From positions 1 through 64,000 of the forward strand of contig CACMZR010000004.1 in NCBI GenBank assembly GCA_902618245.1: a stretch of 64,000 nucleotides of DNA. Reading direction: 5' to 3'. Of this stretch, positions 28,408-38,148 are shown in pieces. Source of the stretch: an uncultured Bacteroidota bacterium. GTDB taxonomy: Bacteria; Bacteroidota; Bacteroidia; Flavobacteriales; Flavobacteriaceae. The position numbers were made by a program, and so were the translations under genes. A model generated the notes under the pieces. It was given only the letters and a program-made list of their open reading frames with translations, was not told where the DNA came from and made no database searches. Numbering within the stretch: position 1 is the first letter of the stretch; each line of letters starts with the position of its first letter.

Positions 28408-28980
28408 ATGGTCAATATAGTTTTATTTGGTAAGCCCGGAGCCGGAAAAGGGACTCAAGCTAATTTTCTAAAAAAAAAATACAGTCTAATCCACATTTCT
28501 ACGGGAGATTTATTTCGTTATAATATTAAAAATAAAACTGAATTAGGGAAACTGGCAAAATCATTTATAGATAAAGGAGATTTGGTTCCCGATAAGGTAA
28601 CAATTAAAATGTTAGAAGAAGAAGTAAAGAGAAATACAAATGCAAAAGGATTTCTGTTCGATGGATTTCCTAGAACTAAATCCCAAGCTGAAGCATTAGA
28701 TAATTTTTTAGATAAAAACAAAATGGAAATTAGTGCAACAATTTCATTGGAAGCCAACAATGATGTTTTAATAAAAAGACTATTAGAGCGTGGCAAATCA
28801 AGTGGAAGAATTGATGATCAAAATGAATCAAAAATTATAAATCGTTTCAAAGAATACAATGAGAAAACAGCTCCATTAAAGGCATATTATAATGACCAAA
28901 ATAAATTTTATACTGTAAGTGGTATTGGCAGTATAGATACTATAACCAATCGTTTAGTTGAGGTTATAGACAGTTTATAA
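28408..28980 (+). CDS. adk: Adenylate kinase
   Basis: A 190-residue nucleoside monophosphate kinase, interconverting ATP + AMP and 2 ADP. The P-loop [10 protein letters not shown] is at residues 7-16, and the AMP-binding HISTGDLFR and [11 protein letters not shown] blocks are present. The LID is the short form ([11 protein letters not shown]) without zinc cysteines, and the length fits the short adenylate kinases of Bacteroidota. It precedes obgE by 8 bases, so the two are co-transcribed. Confidence 0.96.
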   Translation: MVNIVLFGKPGAGKGTQANFLKKKYSLIHISTGDLFRYNIKNKTELGKLAKSFIDKGDLVPDKVTIKMLEEEVKRNTNAKGFLFDGFPRTKSQAEALDNFLDKNKMEISATISLEANNDVLIKRLLERGKSSGRIDDQNESKIINRFKEYNEKTAPLKAYYNDQNKFYTVSGIGSIDTITNRLVEVIDSL

Positions 28981-28988
28981 ATCTAAAA

Positions 28989-29990
28989 ATGACTGAGGGT
29001 AATTTTGTTGATTATGTAAAGCTATTTGTTCGCTCAGGAAATGGAGGCAAAGGTTCAATTCATCTTCATAGAGAAAAATATATCGATAAAGGAGGGCCAG
29101 ATGGAGGAGATGGTGGCCGTGGGGGTCACATCATAATTAGTGCTAATCATCAAATGTGGACTCTCTATAAATATAAATTTAAAAAACATTTTTCAGCAGG
29201 TAATGGAGAACATGGTAGCAAAAATCGAAAAAGTGGGTCCCAAGGACATGACTGCATTATTGAAGTTCCACTAGGAACTGTTGTGAGAGACACAAAAACA
29301 AATAAAATCATTTTCGAAATAACGGATAATAACCAAGAAAAGATTCTTCTTGAAGGTGGTCTGGGAGGAAAAGGAAATTGGCATTATAAGTCGTCTGTAA
29401 GACAAACACCACGATATGCGCAACCTGGTCTGGGAGGCAAGAGTTTGCAGATTACTTTAGAATTAAAATTACTTGCTGATGTAGGTTTAGTAGGTTTACC
29501 AAATGCGGGGAAATCTACACTTCTTGCATCTATAACTTCTGCCAAACCAAAAATTGCAGACTATGAATTTACTACGTTGAAACCAAATCTGGGTATTGTT
29601 CAAAATTATGATTTTCAATCTTTCGTAATTGCTGATATTCCAGGAATTATAAAAGGGGCTTCTAGCGGGAGAGGTTTGGGGCATTATTTCCTTAGGCATA
29701 TCGAGAGAAACTCTATTTTACTTTTTGTCATTCCGTCAGACACAAAAAACCTTAAAGAAGAATATAATATTCTTTTAAATGAGCTTAAGACTTACAATCT
29801 GGAATTGCTAGACAAAGATTATGTAGTTATTCTTTCAAAGTCTGACCTTCTTGATTTAGAATTAGAAAAGGAGTATACTGAAGAAATGAAATCAATATTT
29901 AAAGATGTTCCTCATCTAATTGTTTCAAGTATAACACGACATAATTTAAATGAATTGAAAGACCTTCTATGGAAAGTGTTAAATAAGTAA
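28989..29990 (+). CDS. obgE: GTPase ObgE/CgtA
   Basis: A 333-residue Obg GTPase, associated with the 50S ribosomal subunit and stress control. The glycine-rich Obg fold occupies about residues 1-160 ([29 protein letters not shown]). The G domain follows with [11 protein letters not shown] (G1), ADIPGI (G3) and ILSKSDLL (G4). The variable C-terminal OCT domain is absent, as in many Bacteroidota Obg proteins. It lies between adk and a TPR protein gene that starts one base after its stop codon. Confidence 0.95.
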   Translation: MTEGNFVDYVKLFVRSGNGGKGSIHLHREKYIDKGGPDGGDGGRGGHIIISANHQMWTLYKYKFKKHFSAGNGEHGSKNRKSGSQGHDCIIEVPLGTVVRDTKTNKIIFEITDNNQEKILLEGGLGGKGNWHYKSSVRQTPRYAQPGLGGKSLQITLELKLLADVGLVGLPNAGKSTLLASITSAKPKIADYEFTTLKPNLGIVQNYDFQSFVIADIPGIIKGASSGRGLGHYFLRHIERNSILLFVIPSDTKNLKEEYNILLNELKTYNLELLDKDYVVILSKSDLLDLELEKEYTEEMKSIFKDVPHLIVSSITRHNLNELKDLLWKVLNK

Positions 29991-29991
29991 T

Positions 29992-30903
29992 ATGGATATT
30001 AATATTAAAGTTTTTTTATTTCTTTTTTTTGTTAGTTTTGCGCGATCCCAAGACTCAACACCTAAAGTATTTTATTCATTTAAATCAGATCTTAATTATC
30101 AGAAAACACTAAATAATTTAAAAACATCTTACAATAAAACAAAAGATAAAAAGCTAATAGATTCTATTGCACAACTATCTTTTACTTATAAAGATTGGGA
30201 AAATTCAATAAAATTTTTGCAAATGAGTTTAAAGATCAAACCAAACTCAAAAAACTTTTTTTTACTTGGTGCTGCTTCAGGGTTCAGATCGCTAGAGGTA
30301 TCAATATTTTCATCAACAAAATATATCAAAATCATGAAGAGAGCATTTCAACAAGCCGTTAATCTCGAACCAAAAAATATACTTTTTTTAATCGCTCAAG
30401 TTGATGTTCTTGTTTCAATACCATCAATTTTTGGCGGAAGCATTCAAGAAGCGAAAAATTACATTAACAGAATCAAAGAATTAAATCCAATAGAAGGTCT
30501 AGTCGCTGAGGGGCTTTTTTATGAAAAAACGAATGATATTGAAGAAGCAGCTGAAACTTACAATAAATTATTTAATAATTTGTTATCAACCTTTAACGGT
30601 TGTTCGGATTCTTTTTTAGATTATTTGAAAAGGAACAGAAGAAATTTAGCCTATGATATTGGTAGGATTGCATCCGACTATCAATTAGAACCAGAGTGGG
30701 GTATTTGTGCACTTTCATTTTATGAAGAAAGACATATTCTTCGTGATTCAATTCCTTTGCCTTGGGTTTATTACCATATTGCGAAATTAGAAAAAATACA
30801 AGGTGATATATCGCGAATGAAAATTTTTATTTCCAAAGTCAAACCATATGAAAATGACTATCCCTCAATTTCTAATTTAATTAATGGATTGATCCAACAA
30901 TGA
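29992..30903 (+). CDS. Secreted TPR-like repeat protein
   Basis: A 303-residue protein with an N-terminal signal peptide (VFLFLFFVSFARSQ) and helical repeats consistent with tetratricopeptide repeats: KDWENSIKFLQMSLKIKPNS (about residues 66-85), FQQAVNLEPKNILFLIAQVDVL, and IEEAAETYNKLFNNL. Such proteins usually scaffold protein-protein contacts in the periplasm; no specific partner can be named. It is inserted between obgE and mpl with 1-base and overlapping junctions, so it belongs to the same transcription unit, and its stop overlaps the mpl ATG (ATGA). Confidence 0.72.
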   Translation: MDINIKVFLFLFFVSFARSQDSTPKVFYSFKSDLNYQKTLNNLKTSYNKTKDKKLIDSIAQLSFTYKDWENSIKFLQMSLKIKPNSKNFFLLGAASGFRSLEVSIFSSTKYIKIMKRAFQQAVNLEPKNILFLIAQVDVLVSIPSIFGGSIQEAKNYINRIKELNPIEGLVAEGLFYEKTNDIEEAAETYNKLFNNLLSTFNGCSDSFLDYLKRNRRNLAYDIGRIASDYQLEPEWGICALSFYEERHILRDSIPLPWVYYHIAKLEKIQGDISRMKIFISKVKPYENDYPSISNLINGLIQQ

Positions 30904-32261
30904 ACTTACATTTTATAGCAATAGGTGGAAGTGCAATGCATAGTTTGGCTATCGCAATGGATCGTCTTGGACATAAAGTTAGTGGAAGCGATGATTCTAT
31001 TTTTGAGCCATCGAAAAGTAATTTAAAAAATGCTGGATTACTACCATCAAGTTTGGGTTGGTTTCCTAAGAAAATAAATTTAGAAATCGACATTGTGATT
31101 TTAGGAATGCATTCTAAAAAAGATAATCCTGAATTATTAAAAGCTCAAAATATAGGATTAAATATTCAATCTTATCCGGAGTTTTTATCAGAAATATCAA
31201 AGAATAAAACAAAAGTAGTTATAGCAGGTAGTCATGGAAAGACAACTATCACCTCAATGATTATTCATGTTCTAAAATACCATGGTGTTGATATAGATTT
31301 CATGGTTGGTGCCCCTCAAGTAAATGTTAATGAAACATTTGTAGTTTCAGAAAAAAATAATTTTATTTTGATTGAAGGAGACGAATATTTGTCTTCACCT
31401 ATTGACAGTAAGCCAAAATTTTTGTGGTACAAACCTGAAATTGCCTTAATTAGTGGAATTGCTTGGGACCACATTAATGTATACCCAGTATTTGATAAAT
31501 ATATAGAGCAATTTAATAGATTCATTTCATCGATTCGACCTGGTGGTGTTTTAATTTTTAATGAGGAAGATAAAGTACTTAAAGAACTGGTTGAAAAAAA
31601 TTCAAATCTCATTAAAAAAATTCCATACAGAATTTCTAATTTTTTTATTGATGAGGGTATAACCTATCTCGAGACATCAGAAGGAAAAATCCCCTTATCT
31701 ATTTTCGGGAATCATAACCTATCAAATCTATCCGGGGCTATGTGGATTTCACAAATGATGGGTGTAAATTCTTCTGATTTTTATGAAGCTATTCCTACTT
31801 TTAGGGGAGCATCAAAGCGTTTAGAATGCCTGGCAAAAGGTAAAACCTCATTTCTTTTTAATGACTTTGCCCATGCTCCGAGTAAAGTTAAAGCGACTGT
31901 GGAAGCAATTGATAAACAGTTTTTTAATTTTGAAATTACATTTTGCCTTGAGTTGCACACATTTAGTAGTTTAGATTTGGAGTTCCTAAATCAATATGCT
32001 GATACTCTAAAAAAAACAAGTAATTCAATTATTTTTTATGACCCGGTTGTTTTAAAAAATAAAAACAGAAAACCAATTTCAGAGGATTACATTAAAAAGG
32101 CTTTCGAGCACTCAACTCTAAAATTATTCACGGATAAAAATGCTCTAATGAATTATTTAGTTGATAAAAATTATGTTAAACATGTATTAGTTTTTATGAG
32201 CTCTGGAAATTTTGGTGGTATAGATTGGGAAGTAATTAAATCACATATTAGGAAATTTTAA
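30900..32261 (+). CDS. mpl: UDP-N-acetylmuramate:L-alanyl-gamma-D-glutamyl-meso-diaminopimelate ligase (Mpl)
   Basis: A 453-residue Mur ligase that recycles the murein tripeptide by attaching it to UDP-MurNAc. The N-terminal HFIAIGGSAMHSLAIA and the ATP loop AGSHGKTTITSM resemble MurC, but the FNDFAHAPSKVKATVEA and HTFSSLDLEFL segments and the separate true murC at 55001 identify it as Mpl. The start ATG overlaps the previous stop by four bases. The location outside the dcw cluster is normal for Mpl. Confidence 0.9.
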   Translation: MNLHFIAIGGSAMHSLAIAMDRLGHKVSGSDDSIFEPSKSNLKNAGLLPSSLGWFPKKINLEIDIVILGMHSKKDNPELLKAQNIGLNIQSYPEFLSEISKNKTKVVIAGSHGKTTITSMIIHVLKYHGVDIDFMVGAPQVNVNETFVVSEKNNFILIEGDEYLSSPIDSKPKFLWYKPEIALISGIAWDHINVYPVFDKYIEQFNRFISSIRPGGVLIFNEEDKVLKELVEKNSNLIKKIPYRISNFFIDEGITYLETSEGKIPLSIFGNHNLSNLSGAMWISQMMGVNSSDFYEAIPTFRGASKRLECLAKGKTSFLFNDFAHAPSKVKATVEAIDKQFFNFEITFCLELHTFSSLDLEFLNQYADTLKKTSNSIIFYDPVVLKNKNRKPISEDYIKKAFEHSTLKLFTDKNALMNYLVDKNYVKHVLVFMSSGNFGGIDWEVIKSHIRKF

Positions 32262-32288
32262 TTTTTTTAAAAATTACTTTTACCGTCT

Positions 32289-32296
32289 TATTTTTG
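32289..32296 (+). promoter_or_regulatory. Candidate -7 element (TATTTTTG) for the deacetylase-like gene
   Basis: TATTTTTG fits TAnnTTTG and lies 21 bases before the ATG at 32318, giving a predicted leader of about 16 bases. No obvious TTG -33 box is seen. Confidence 0.35.
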
Positions 32297-32317
32297 AAGA
32301 TTATTTGAAAGTTTTAG

Positions 32318-33610
32318 ATGTTTTTAGTTTACACTCATAAAATTACTCCTCGAATAAGATATATTTTCAAACATATATTTGAAAACATGCTAATGATCAA
32401 TTTTGATCTAACCACAAAAGTCGAAATTTTTGTTGCACATTCAGGTCCAAAACTTAGTTATTCAAATAAACCCTTAGGGGATGAATTTTTTGTAAAATCA
32501 CATTTGTTATTATTTGAGCAGGGAATAACAACACAAAAGTTAAAACTTGATTTTTGGGATGAACTTCCAATCTTTTTTTTAACAAATACGGAAGGCAATT
32601 GTCCTTTTGACATATTTGCTGCTAGTTTTTTTCTTTTGAGCCGTTATGAAGAGTGTATGCCATATTTGAAAACAAATTTGGGGTACTTTGATCCATCTCA
32701 AAGTATTTCAATGAAATTTGATTTTTTAGAATTACCAATTATTGATTTATGGGTATCTAAGTTTCAAGAAAAATTAGCTTCAAATTTCCAACAAATAGTA
32801 AAGAAAAGAAATCACAAGGCATCTAAAAAAATTTTATTAGAAGTTCCTCTAGCATTTAGATATTCTAATCGTTCATTTCTTGAAAATTTAGAGGACTTTA
32901 TTTCTTCGATATGGAAGTTAAATTTTAAACAACTGATTTTCCAAATTTTAGTATTGATCCGATTTAAAAATGACCCATTTGACACTTTTGATTTTTGGAA
33001 AGAATGGTTTGAAAAGAGTTCAATTAAACCCCAGGTATTCTTTCTTTTTTCTCAAAGCTCATCTTATCAAGTTACGACTTCAATTTTTAATCTTAGATTT
33101 AAAAAAATTATTAAAAAAACTGGTGATTTTTTTTCTTTAGGTCTACTAACTTCAATTAGAGCTCAAATTGATTCAAAAAAACAAATCCTAAGAGAAAAAA
33201 ATGATTTCCAAAAATTGACCAATAGATCAATATTTGATGTCCGACTAAGTAATGGAATTTTAAACTTAAGAAAAGATTATGAAATGCTCTATGAAAATGA
33301 ATTTAAAAATGACTATAGCATGGGCTATTTGGATCAAATTGGCTTTCGTGCTGGTACTGCAACCCCATATTATTTTTATGATTTTTCAAGGGAATCTCAA
33401 CTTTCATTAAAATTAACACCTATTTTTGCAACAGAAGAGTCATTAAAAAGAATAAATAATCCTTTCCCTGTTGAAAAGTTGAGAGCAGCCTACGAAATGC
33501 TTCCATTGAATTCCTCAATTCTCACTATAGTTTTAACAAATGCTTTTTTGGATCCCAATTTGAAAAATAATAACTTACAAAAAGGTCTATTAAATTTTAT
33601 TAGTGATTAA
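32318..33610 (+). CDS. Polysaccharide deacetylase-like protein with degenerate catalytic motifs
   Basis: A 430-residue protein matching the flavobacterial family annotated as polysaccharide deacetylase: an N-terminal module (LVYTHKITPRIRYIFKHI, residues 3-20; CPFDIFAASFFLLSRYEE, about 96-113) followed by a NodB-like part (DPFDTFDFW; DYSMGYLDQIGFRAGTATPYYFYD, with RAGT at about 343-346). The residues that should hold metal and catalyse are not there: motif 1 reads LLEVPLAFRYS with no Asp-Asp pair; the motif 2 position reads GLLTSIRA without histidine; RSIFDVRL and VLTNAFLD lack the later histidines. It is therefore probably inactive as a deacetylase and may bind glycans or have another role. 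It overlaps the next gene by eight bases. Confidence 0.75.
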   Translation: MFLVYTHKITPRIRYIFKHIFENMLMINFDLTTKVEIFVAHSGPKLSYSNKPLGDEFFVKSHLLLFEQGITTQKLKLDFWDELPIFFLTNTEGNCPFDIFAASFFLLSRYEECMPYLKTNLGYFDPSQSISMKFDFLELPIIDLWVSKFQEKLASNFQQIVKKRNHKASKKILLEVPLAFRYSNRSFLENLEDFISSIWKLNFKQLIFQILVLIRFKNDPFDTFDFWKEWFEKSSIKPQVFFLFSQSSSYQVTTSIFNLRFKKIIKKTGDFFSLGLLTSIRAQIDSKKQILREKNDFQKLTNRSIFDVRLSNGILNLRKDYEMLYENEFKNDYSMGYLDQIGFRAGTATPYYFYDFSRESQLSLKLTPIFATEESLKRINNPFPVEKLRAAYEMLPLNSSILTIVLTNAFLDPNLKNNNLQKGLLNFISD

Positions 33611-34298
33611 TGTAAATCGAATTACAGATATTTTTTTTGATTTAGATCACACCCTTTGGGATTTTGAAAAAAATTCAGCACTCACATTTGAATTAATTTT
33701 CAATAAATTAAATTGCAAAGTAGAAGTCGAAAAATTTCTAGCTAATTACAATCCGATTAATCAAAGCTGTTGGAAATTATATAGAGAAAATAAAATAAGT
33801 GAAAAAGAATTGCGATTACAAAGATTAATTCAAACTTTCAATTCTATGAATATTCAGATTAAAGAGAAAAAGTTAAAAGAGATATCAAACCTGTACATTG
33901 AAAACCTTTCCAAGTTTACTAATTTATTTGAAGGAGCAAATGATTTGTTAAAACATCTAAAGAAAAATTACAGATTACATATAATAACTAATGGATTTCA
34001 TAAAGTCCAGAACTTTAAGATAAAAAATTCTGGACTTAGGCCTTACTTCAATTTCATATTTACAGCAGAAAAAGTTGGTTTCAAAAAACCGCACCCCAAA
34101 ATTTTTGAAACTGCAATGAATAATGCTGGCTCCACTCCTTATTCTTCACTAATGATAGGTGATAGTTTTGAAGCTGATATTAAAGGAGCATTGAAACTGG
34201 GAATGCAAGCATTACATTTTAATTCACACAATGAACCTGAACATAAGAGTTGTACTATCAGATATTCTTTAAAAGATATAAAACAAATTTTCGAATGA
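33603..34298 (+). CDS. HAD-superfamily pyrimidine nucleotidase, YjjG type
   Basis: A 231-residue haloacid dehalogenase-like phosphatase. Motif I is FFDLDHTLWDF (nucleophile and acid aspartates), motif II threonine is in IITNGFHKVQ, the motif III lysine in GFKKPHPKIF and motif IV in MIGDSFEADIKGA. The DLDHTLWDF plus TNGFHKVQ combination is characteristic of the noncanonical pyrimidine nucleotidase YjjG, which dephosphorylates damaged or unusual nucleotides. The GTG start at 33603 overlaps the preceding gene by eight bases, indicating co-translation. Confidence 0.88.
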   Translation: MINVNRITDIFFDLDHTLWDFEKNSALTFELIFNKLNCKVEVEKFLANYNPINQSCWKLYRENKISEKELRLQRLIQTFNSMNIQIKEKKLKEISNLYIENLSKFTNLFEGANDLLKHLKKNYRLHIITNGFHKVQNFKIKNSGLRPYFNFIFTAEKVGFKKPHPKIFETAMNNAGSTPYSSLMIGDSFEADIKGALKLGMQALHFNSHNEPEHKSCTIRYSLKDIKQIFE

Positions 34299-34343
34299 AA
34301 TATATTATTTGTAGAATGCCAACTATAATGCTTATTTTTGAAA

Positions 34344-34673
34344 ATGGATTTAACAGGGGCTCAAAAGGAAGTTGATGATTGGATCAAATCACACGGGGTA
34401 AGATATTTTTCTGAATTAACAAATATGGCTCAACTTAGTGAAGAAGTTGGTGAAGTTGCTCGAATAATTTCAAGACAATATGGGGAACAGTCTAATAAAA
34501 AATCAGATAAAGATAAGGATCTTGGAGAGGAATTAGCAGATGTTATTTTTGTTGTAATTTGTCTTGCTAACCAAACTGGAATAAATCTTAGCGAGGCTTT
34601 TGAAAAAAAACTAGACATAAAGAAAATACGTGACCATCAACGCCATCATAACAATCCAAAGTTAAATTCTTAG
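34344..34673 (+). CDS. MazG-like nucleotide pyrophosphohydrolase
   Basis: About 109 residues, all-alpha NTP pyrophosphatase of the MazG/dCTPase type. The metal-binding acidic motif SEEVGEVARI (EExxE) and the partner DLGEELADVIFVV (ExxD) are intact. ATG 34344 (MDLTGAQKEV) is used; a TTG six bases upstream is possible. The substrate is presumably a non-canonical dNTP, which would suit the neighbouring nucleotidase as part of nucleotide-pool cleaning; that functional link is inference. aroA begins 7 bases downstream. Confidence 0.88.
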   Translation: MDLTGAQKEVDDWIKSHGVRYFSELTNMAQLSEEVGEVARIISRQYGEQSNKKSDKDKDLGEELADVIFVVICLANQTGINLSEAFEKKLDIKKIRDHQRHHNNPKLNS

Positions 34674-34680
34674 TTCATCA

Positions 34681-35904
34681 ATGCATCTTGATATTAAGCA
34701 TATCACCAAAGAATGTAGAGGCAAACTAAATATTACCGGCTCAAAAAGTGAAACAAATAGATTATTACTATTACAAGCATTTATCCCAGGATTTAAAATA
34801 AAAAATAAATCCAACTCAGAAGACAGCAAGTTAATGAGTGCTGCCCTCAGGTCAAAGGATGAAATTATTAATGTAAATCATGCCGGGACTGCAATGCGTT
34901 TTCTTACGGCCTATTTTTCTCAAATTGATGGGCGAGAAGTTTTAATTACCGGCTCAAAAAGAATGCAAGAAAGACCAATTAAAATTCTTGTTGACGCTTT
35001 AAATTCGATCGGTGCTGATATTAGATATGACAAAAAGAATGGTTATCCTCCGTTGCGAATTAAAGGTAAAAAGCTAGAGGGTGGCTTAATAACTCTTCCA
35101 GCGAATATAAGCAGTCAATTTATCTCAGCTTTGATTATGCTTGGTCCATTTGTAGAAAAAGGTATTGAGTTGAAATTGACTGGAGAAATTACTTCAAAGC
35201 CATATATTAAAATGACTCTATTTTTGTTAAAAAGATTTGGAATACAAACTAAATTTGAAGGGCAAACGATAAAGGTTGAATTTAATAATAGCCCAAAAAA
35301 AATAGATCAAATAGTTGAATCTGACTGGAGTTCAGCATCATACATTTTTAGTATTGTTGCACTTTCTAAAGAGTCCGAAATTTTATTAAAAACTTTTAAG
35401 CCTAAAAGTTTACAGGGAGACTCTGTTATACTAAAAATTTACAAAAAACTTGGTGTGTCATCTTTTTTCAATGGTAATGACCTTTTATTAAAAAAGGAGA
35501 ACTGCAAACTACCAAAAAAAATATATTACGATTTATCAAATTCACCAGACATAGCTCAGACAATTACCGTAACCTGTTTTGGGTTGGGTATAGAATGTGA
35601 ATTAGTTGGATTGCATACTTTAAAATTAAAAGAAACAGATAGACTTTTTGCACTTTACACTGAGTTAAAAAAATTGGGTGCTAATATTATAGTTACTAAT
35701 AATAGTCTTTATTTGTCATCTAACGGATCATTTATTAATAATTGTTCTATTTCAACTTATGATGATCATAGAATGGCAATGTCTTTTGCTCCGTTATCAC
35801 TCAAAGTTCCATTATCCATTCAAGACCCATCGGTTGTTTCAAAATCTTATCCTGATTTTTGGAACGATCTTATTCAATTAAACTTTGATGTTAAAAATAG
35901 ATAA
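34681..35904 (+). CDS. aroA: 3-phosphoshikimate 1-carboxyvinyltransferase (EPSP synthase)
   Basis: A 407-residue enzyme transferring enolpyruvate from PEP to shikimate 3-phosphate. The substrate-binding [14 protein letters not shown] (residues about 18-31), [13 protein letters not shown], and the late [14 protein letters not shown] are present. The protein is a little short and somewhat diverged compared with about 430 in enterobacteria, but no motif is missing. The canonical [10 protein letters not shown] block is near the C-terminus. It is probably transcribed with the upstream nucleotide-handling genes. Confidence 0.93.
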   Translation: MHLDIKHITKECRGKLNITGSKSETNRLLLLQAFIPGFKIKNKSNSEDSKLMSAALRSKDEIINVNHAGTAMRFLTAYFSQIDGREVLITGSKRMQERPIKILVDALNSIGADIRYDKKNGYPPLRIKGKKLEGGLITLPANISSQFISALIMLGPFVEKGIELKLTGEITSKPYIKMTLFLLKRFGIQTKFEGQTIKVEFNNSPKKIDQIVESDWSSASYIFSIVALSKESEILLKTFKPKSLQGDSVILKIYKKLGVSSFFNGNDLLLKKENCKLPKKIYYDLSNSPDIAQTITVTCFGLGIECELVGLHTLKLKETDRLFALYTELKKLGANIIVTNNSLYLSSNGSFINNCSISTYDDHRMAMSFAPLSLKVPLSIQDPSVVSKSYPDFWNDLIQLNFDVKNR

Positions 35905-35916
35905 TTGCAATTTTAC

Positions 35917-35948
35917 TTGACAACGTCTTAATCAAGGTGGTATATTTG
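35917..35948 (+). promoter_or_regulatory. Complete Bacteroidota-type promoter for queA
   Basis: TTGAC at 35917-35921 supplies the -33 TTG, and TATATTTG at 35941-35948 is a perfect -7 element; 21 bases separate TTG from the -7 box. Transcription should start about 10 bases before the queA ATG at 35964, which also rules out the GTG start at 35937 lying upstream of the -7 box. Confidence 0.6.
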
Positions 35949-35963
35949 CAAACAAAAAACCCA

Positions 35964-37013
35964 ATGAAGCTTTCTGATTTTCAATTTGAACTCCCTAGTA
36001 AACTTTTAGCACAGAGGCCTTCTCAAGATAGAGACGAATCCAGGTTGATGGTCCTAAATAGAAAAGAAGAAAAAATTGAGCACCATACATTTAAGGATAT
36101 CATCAACTTTTTTGATGAAGATGATGTAATGGTATTAAATAATACAAAAGTCTTTCCTGCTCGTCTGTTTGGAAACAAAGAAAAAACTGGAGCACGAATT
36201 GAAGTTTTTTTACTTAGAGAATTGAATAAGGAACAAAGACTTTGGGATGTATTAGTTGACCCTGCGAGAAAAATTAGAATTGGTAATAAGCTTTATTTTG
36301 GAGATGACGATAGTTTAGTTGCTGAGGTTATTGATAATACTACTTCAAGGGGAAGAACTCTTCGTTTTCTTTTTGATGGAAGTTATGAACAATTTAGAAT
36401 AAAGCTAAAGGAGCTAGGTCAGACACCTTTGCCAAAATATATAAAAAGACCCTTGGAAGAGGAGGATAAAGAACGCTATCAAACAATTTATGCAAAGCAT
36501 GAAGGTGCGGTTGCGGCACCAACAGCAGGACTTCATTTTTCAAAACATTTACTTAAACGTTTGGAGATAAAAGGTATTAACATTGCAGAACTCACTCTGC
36601 ATGTTGGACTAGGAACTTTTAGTCCAGTAGAAGTAGAAGATTTATCTAAACATAAAATGGATTCAGAAGAGTTAATTATCGACAATTTAGCTGTTGAAAA
36701 AGTTAATAATGCAAAACTAAAACGAAAAAAAATTTGTGCAGTTGGGACAACAGTTATGAGAGGCCTTGAGAGTTCTGTATCTTCTTCGGGAATGTTAAAT
36801 CAATATGAAGGATGGACTCATAAATTTATTTTTCCACCTTATGACTTTTCTATTGCAAATTGCATGATTACGAATTTCCATACACCTAAGTCTACACTAA
36901 TGATGATGGTCTCTGCATTTGCCGGAAAAGACTTTATAAAGTATGCATATAAAACTGCAATTAAAGAAAAATATAACTTCTATTCATATGGAGATGCAAT
37001 GTTTATAATATAA
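35964..37013 (+). CDS. queA: S-adenosylmethionine:tRNA ribosyltransferase-isomerase (QueA)
   Basis: A 349-residue enzyme that transfers and isomerises the ribose of SAM to make epoxyqueuosine in tRNA. The N-terminus [19 protein letters not shown] is canonical. [43 protein letters not shown] and [17 protein letters not shown] are family blocks. ATG 35964 is preferred over GTG 35937 because of the family start and because a promoter lies between them. The rest of the queuosine pathway is not in this window. Confidence 0.96.
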   Translation: MKLSDFQFELPSKLLAQRPSQDRDESRLMVLNRKEEKIEHHTFKDIINFFDEDDVMVLNNTKVFPARLFGNKEKTGARIEVFLLRELNKEQRLWDVLVDPARKIRIGNKLYFGDDDSLVAEVIDNTTSRGRTLRFLFDGSYEQFRIKLKELGQTPLPKYIKRPLEEEDKERYQTIYAKHEGAVAAPTAGLHFSKHLLKRLEIKGINIAELTLHVGLGTFSPVEVEDLSKHKMDSEELIIDNLAVEKVNNAKLKRKKICAVGTTVMRGLESSVSSSGMLNQYEGWTHKFIFPPYDFSIANCMITNFHTPKSTLMMMVSAFAGKDFIKYAYKTAIKEKYNFYSYGDAMFII

Positions 37014-37049
37014 ACTTATAATATTAAATTTTCGTTTTTATTTTTATTT

Positions 37050-38099
37050 GTGAAGAATTTCAAAAAAGACATTAGGAGTATCAGCAAACTTGAATTACAG
37101 AACTTTTTTCTTTCAAATAAAATTTCACCATATAAAGGAACTCAGGTTTATAAATGGCTTTGGGAAAAAGGAATTCATAATTTTGATGAAATGACAAATC
37201 TTTCATTATCCCATAGATTATTATTGAGAAAAAACTTTCAAATAAGGTGTGTAAGAATAAATAATAAACAATACAGCAATGATAGAACTATAAAATATTC
37301 TCTTGTTCTTCATGATAATTTAGCAGTTGAATCAGTATTAATTCCTGTTTCAAAAAGAATAACAGCATGTATTTCTTCACAAGTTGGATGTAGTTTAGAT
37401 TGCGTTTTCTGTGCAACTTCAATTTTAAAACGGATGCGTAATTTAAATGTAGATGAAATTTTTGATCAAGTTTTTTTGATGAACCAAGAAAGCTTATTGA
37501 ATTTTAAAAGACCTATATCTAACATTGTATTTATGGGTATGGGCGAACCTCTTATGAATTATAATAATGTTTTAAAAGCAATTCAAAAGTTGACAAGTAA
37601 TGAAGGATTAGGAATGTCACCAAGAAGAATTACACTCTCAACCTCAGGTATTCCCAAGATTATTAGGAAGATTGCTGACGAAAAGGTAAAATTTAGACTT
37701 GCGGTTTCATTGCACAGTGCGGTACAAAATGTTAGAGAAAGAATTATGCCTTTTGCGAATAAATTTAAATTGGACGAACTGTTAGATTCACTTCTGTATT
37801 GGTACACTAAAACAAAAAGTGTTGTAACTATTGAGTATATTATTTGGGAAGGAATAAATGACAAAGCAACTGATATAAAGGCTTTAGTTGAATTTTGTAA
37901 AAAAATTCCTTCTAAAGTAAATTTAATCCAATATAATCCTGTAGATAATTTTAAAATACGCGAGGCTAGCCAAGATATCATAAATGCTTATATTGAAGCA
38001 CTTAGTTTTTCTAACATAAAAGTAACATACAGAAAATCTCGAGGTAAAGATATAGATGCAGCATGCGGTCAATTAGCAAATAAATTAATCTCAAACTGA
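37050..38099 (+). CDS. rlmN: 23S rRNA (adenine2503-C2) / tRNA methyltransferase RlmN
   Basis: A 349-residue radical-SAM methyltransferase. The iron-sulfur cluster cysteines are Cys114, Cys118 and Cys121 in GCSLDCVFCAT. The other family landmarks are NIVFMGMGEPLMNYNNV, RITLSTSG and the C-terminal DIDAACGQLA, whose cysteine carries the methyl intermediate. Chloramphenicol-resistance Cfr is a paralogue, but the N-terminal LSKLELQNFFLSN-like region and length fit RlmN. The start is GTG at 37050. Confidence 0.95.
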   Translation: MKNFKKDIRSISKLELQNFFLSNKISPYKGTQVYKWLWEKGIHNFDEMTNLSLSHRLLLRKNFQIRCVRINNKQYSNDRTIKYSLVLHDNLAVESVLIPVSKRITACISSQVGCSLDCVFCATSILKRMRNLNVDEIFDQVFLMNQESLLNFKRPISNIVFMGMGEPLMNYNNVLKAIQKLTSNEGLGMSPRRITLSTSGIPKIIRKIADEKVKFRLAVSLHSAVQNVRERIMPFANKFKLDELLDSLLYWYTKTKSVVTIEYIIWEGINDKATDIKALVEFCKKIPSKVNLIQYNPVDNFKIREASQDIINAYIEALSFSNIKVTYRKSRGKDIDAACGQLANKLISN

Positions 38100-38148
38100 T
38101 AACTTTATTTGAATTTTATGATTTTTGGAGAATTATACATTAATATAA

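Noticed and set aside
34333-34340. TATTTTTG promoter-like element before the MazG-like gene
   Set aside because: It ends three bases before the ATG, so transcription would start inside the gene; likely chance in AT-rich DNA.
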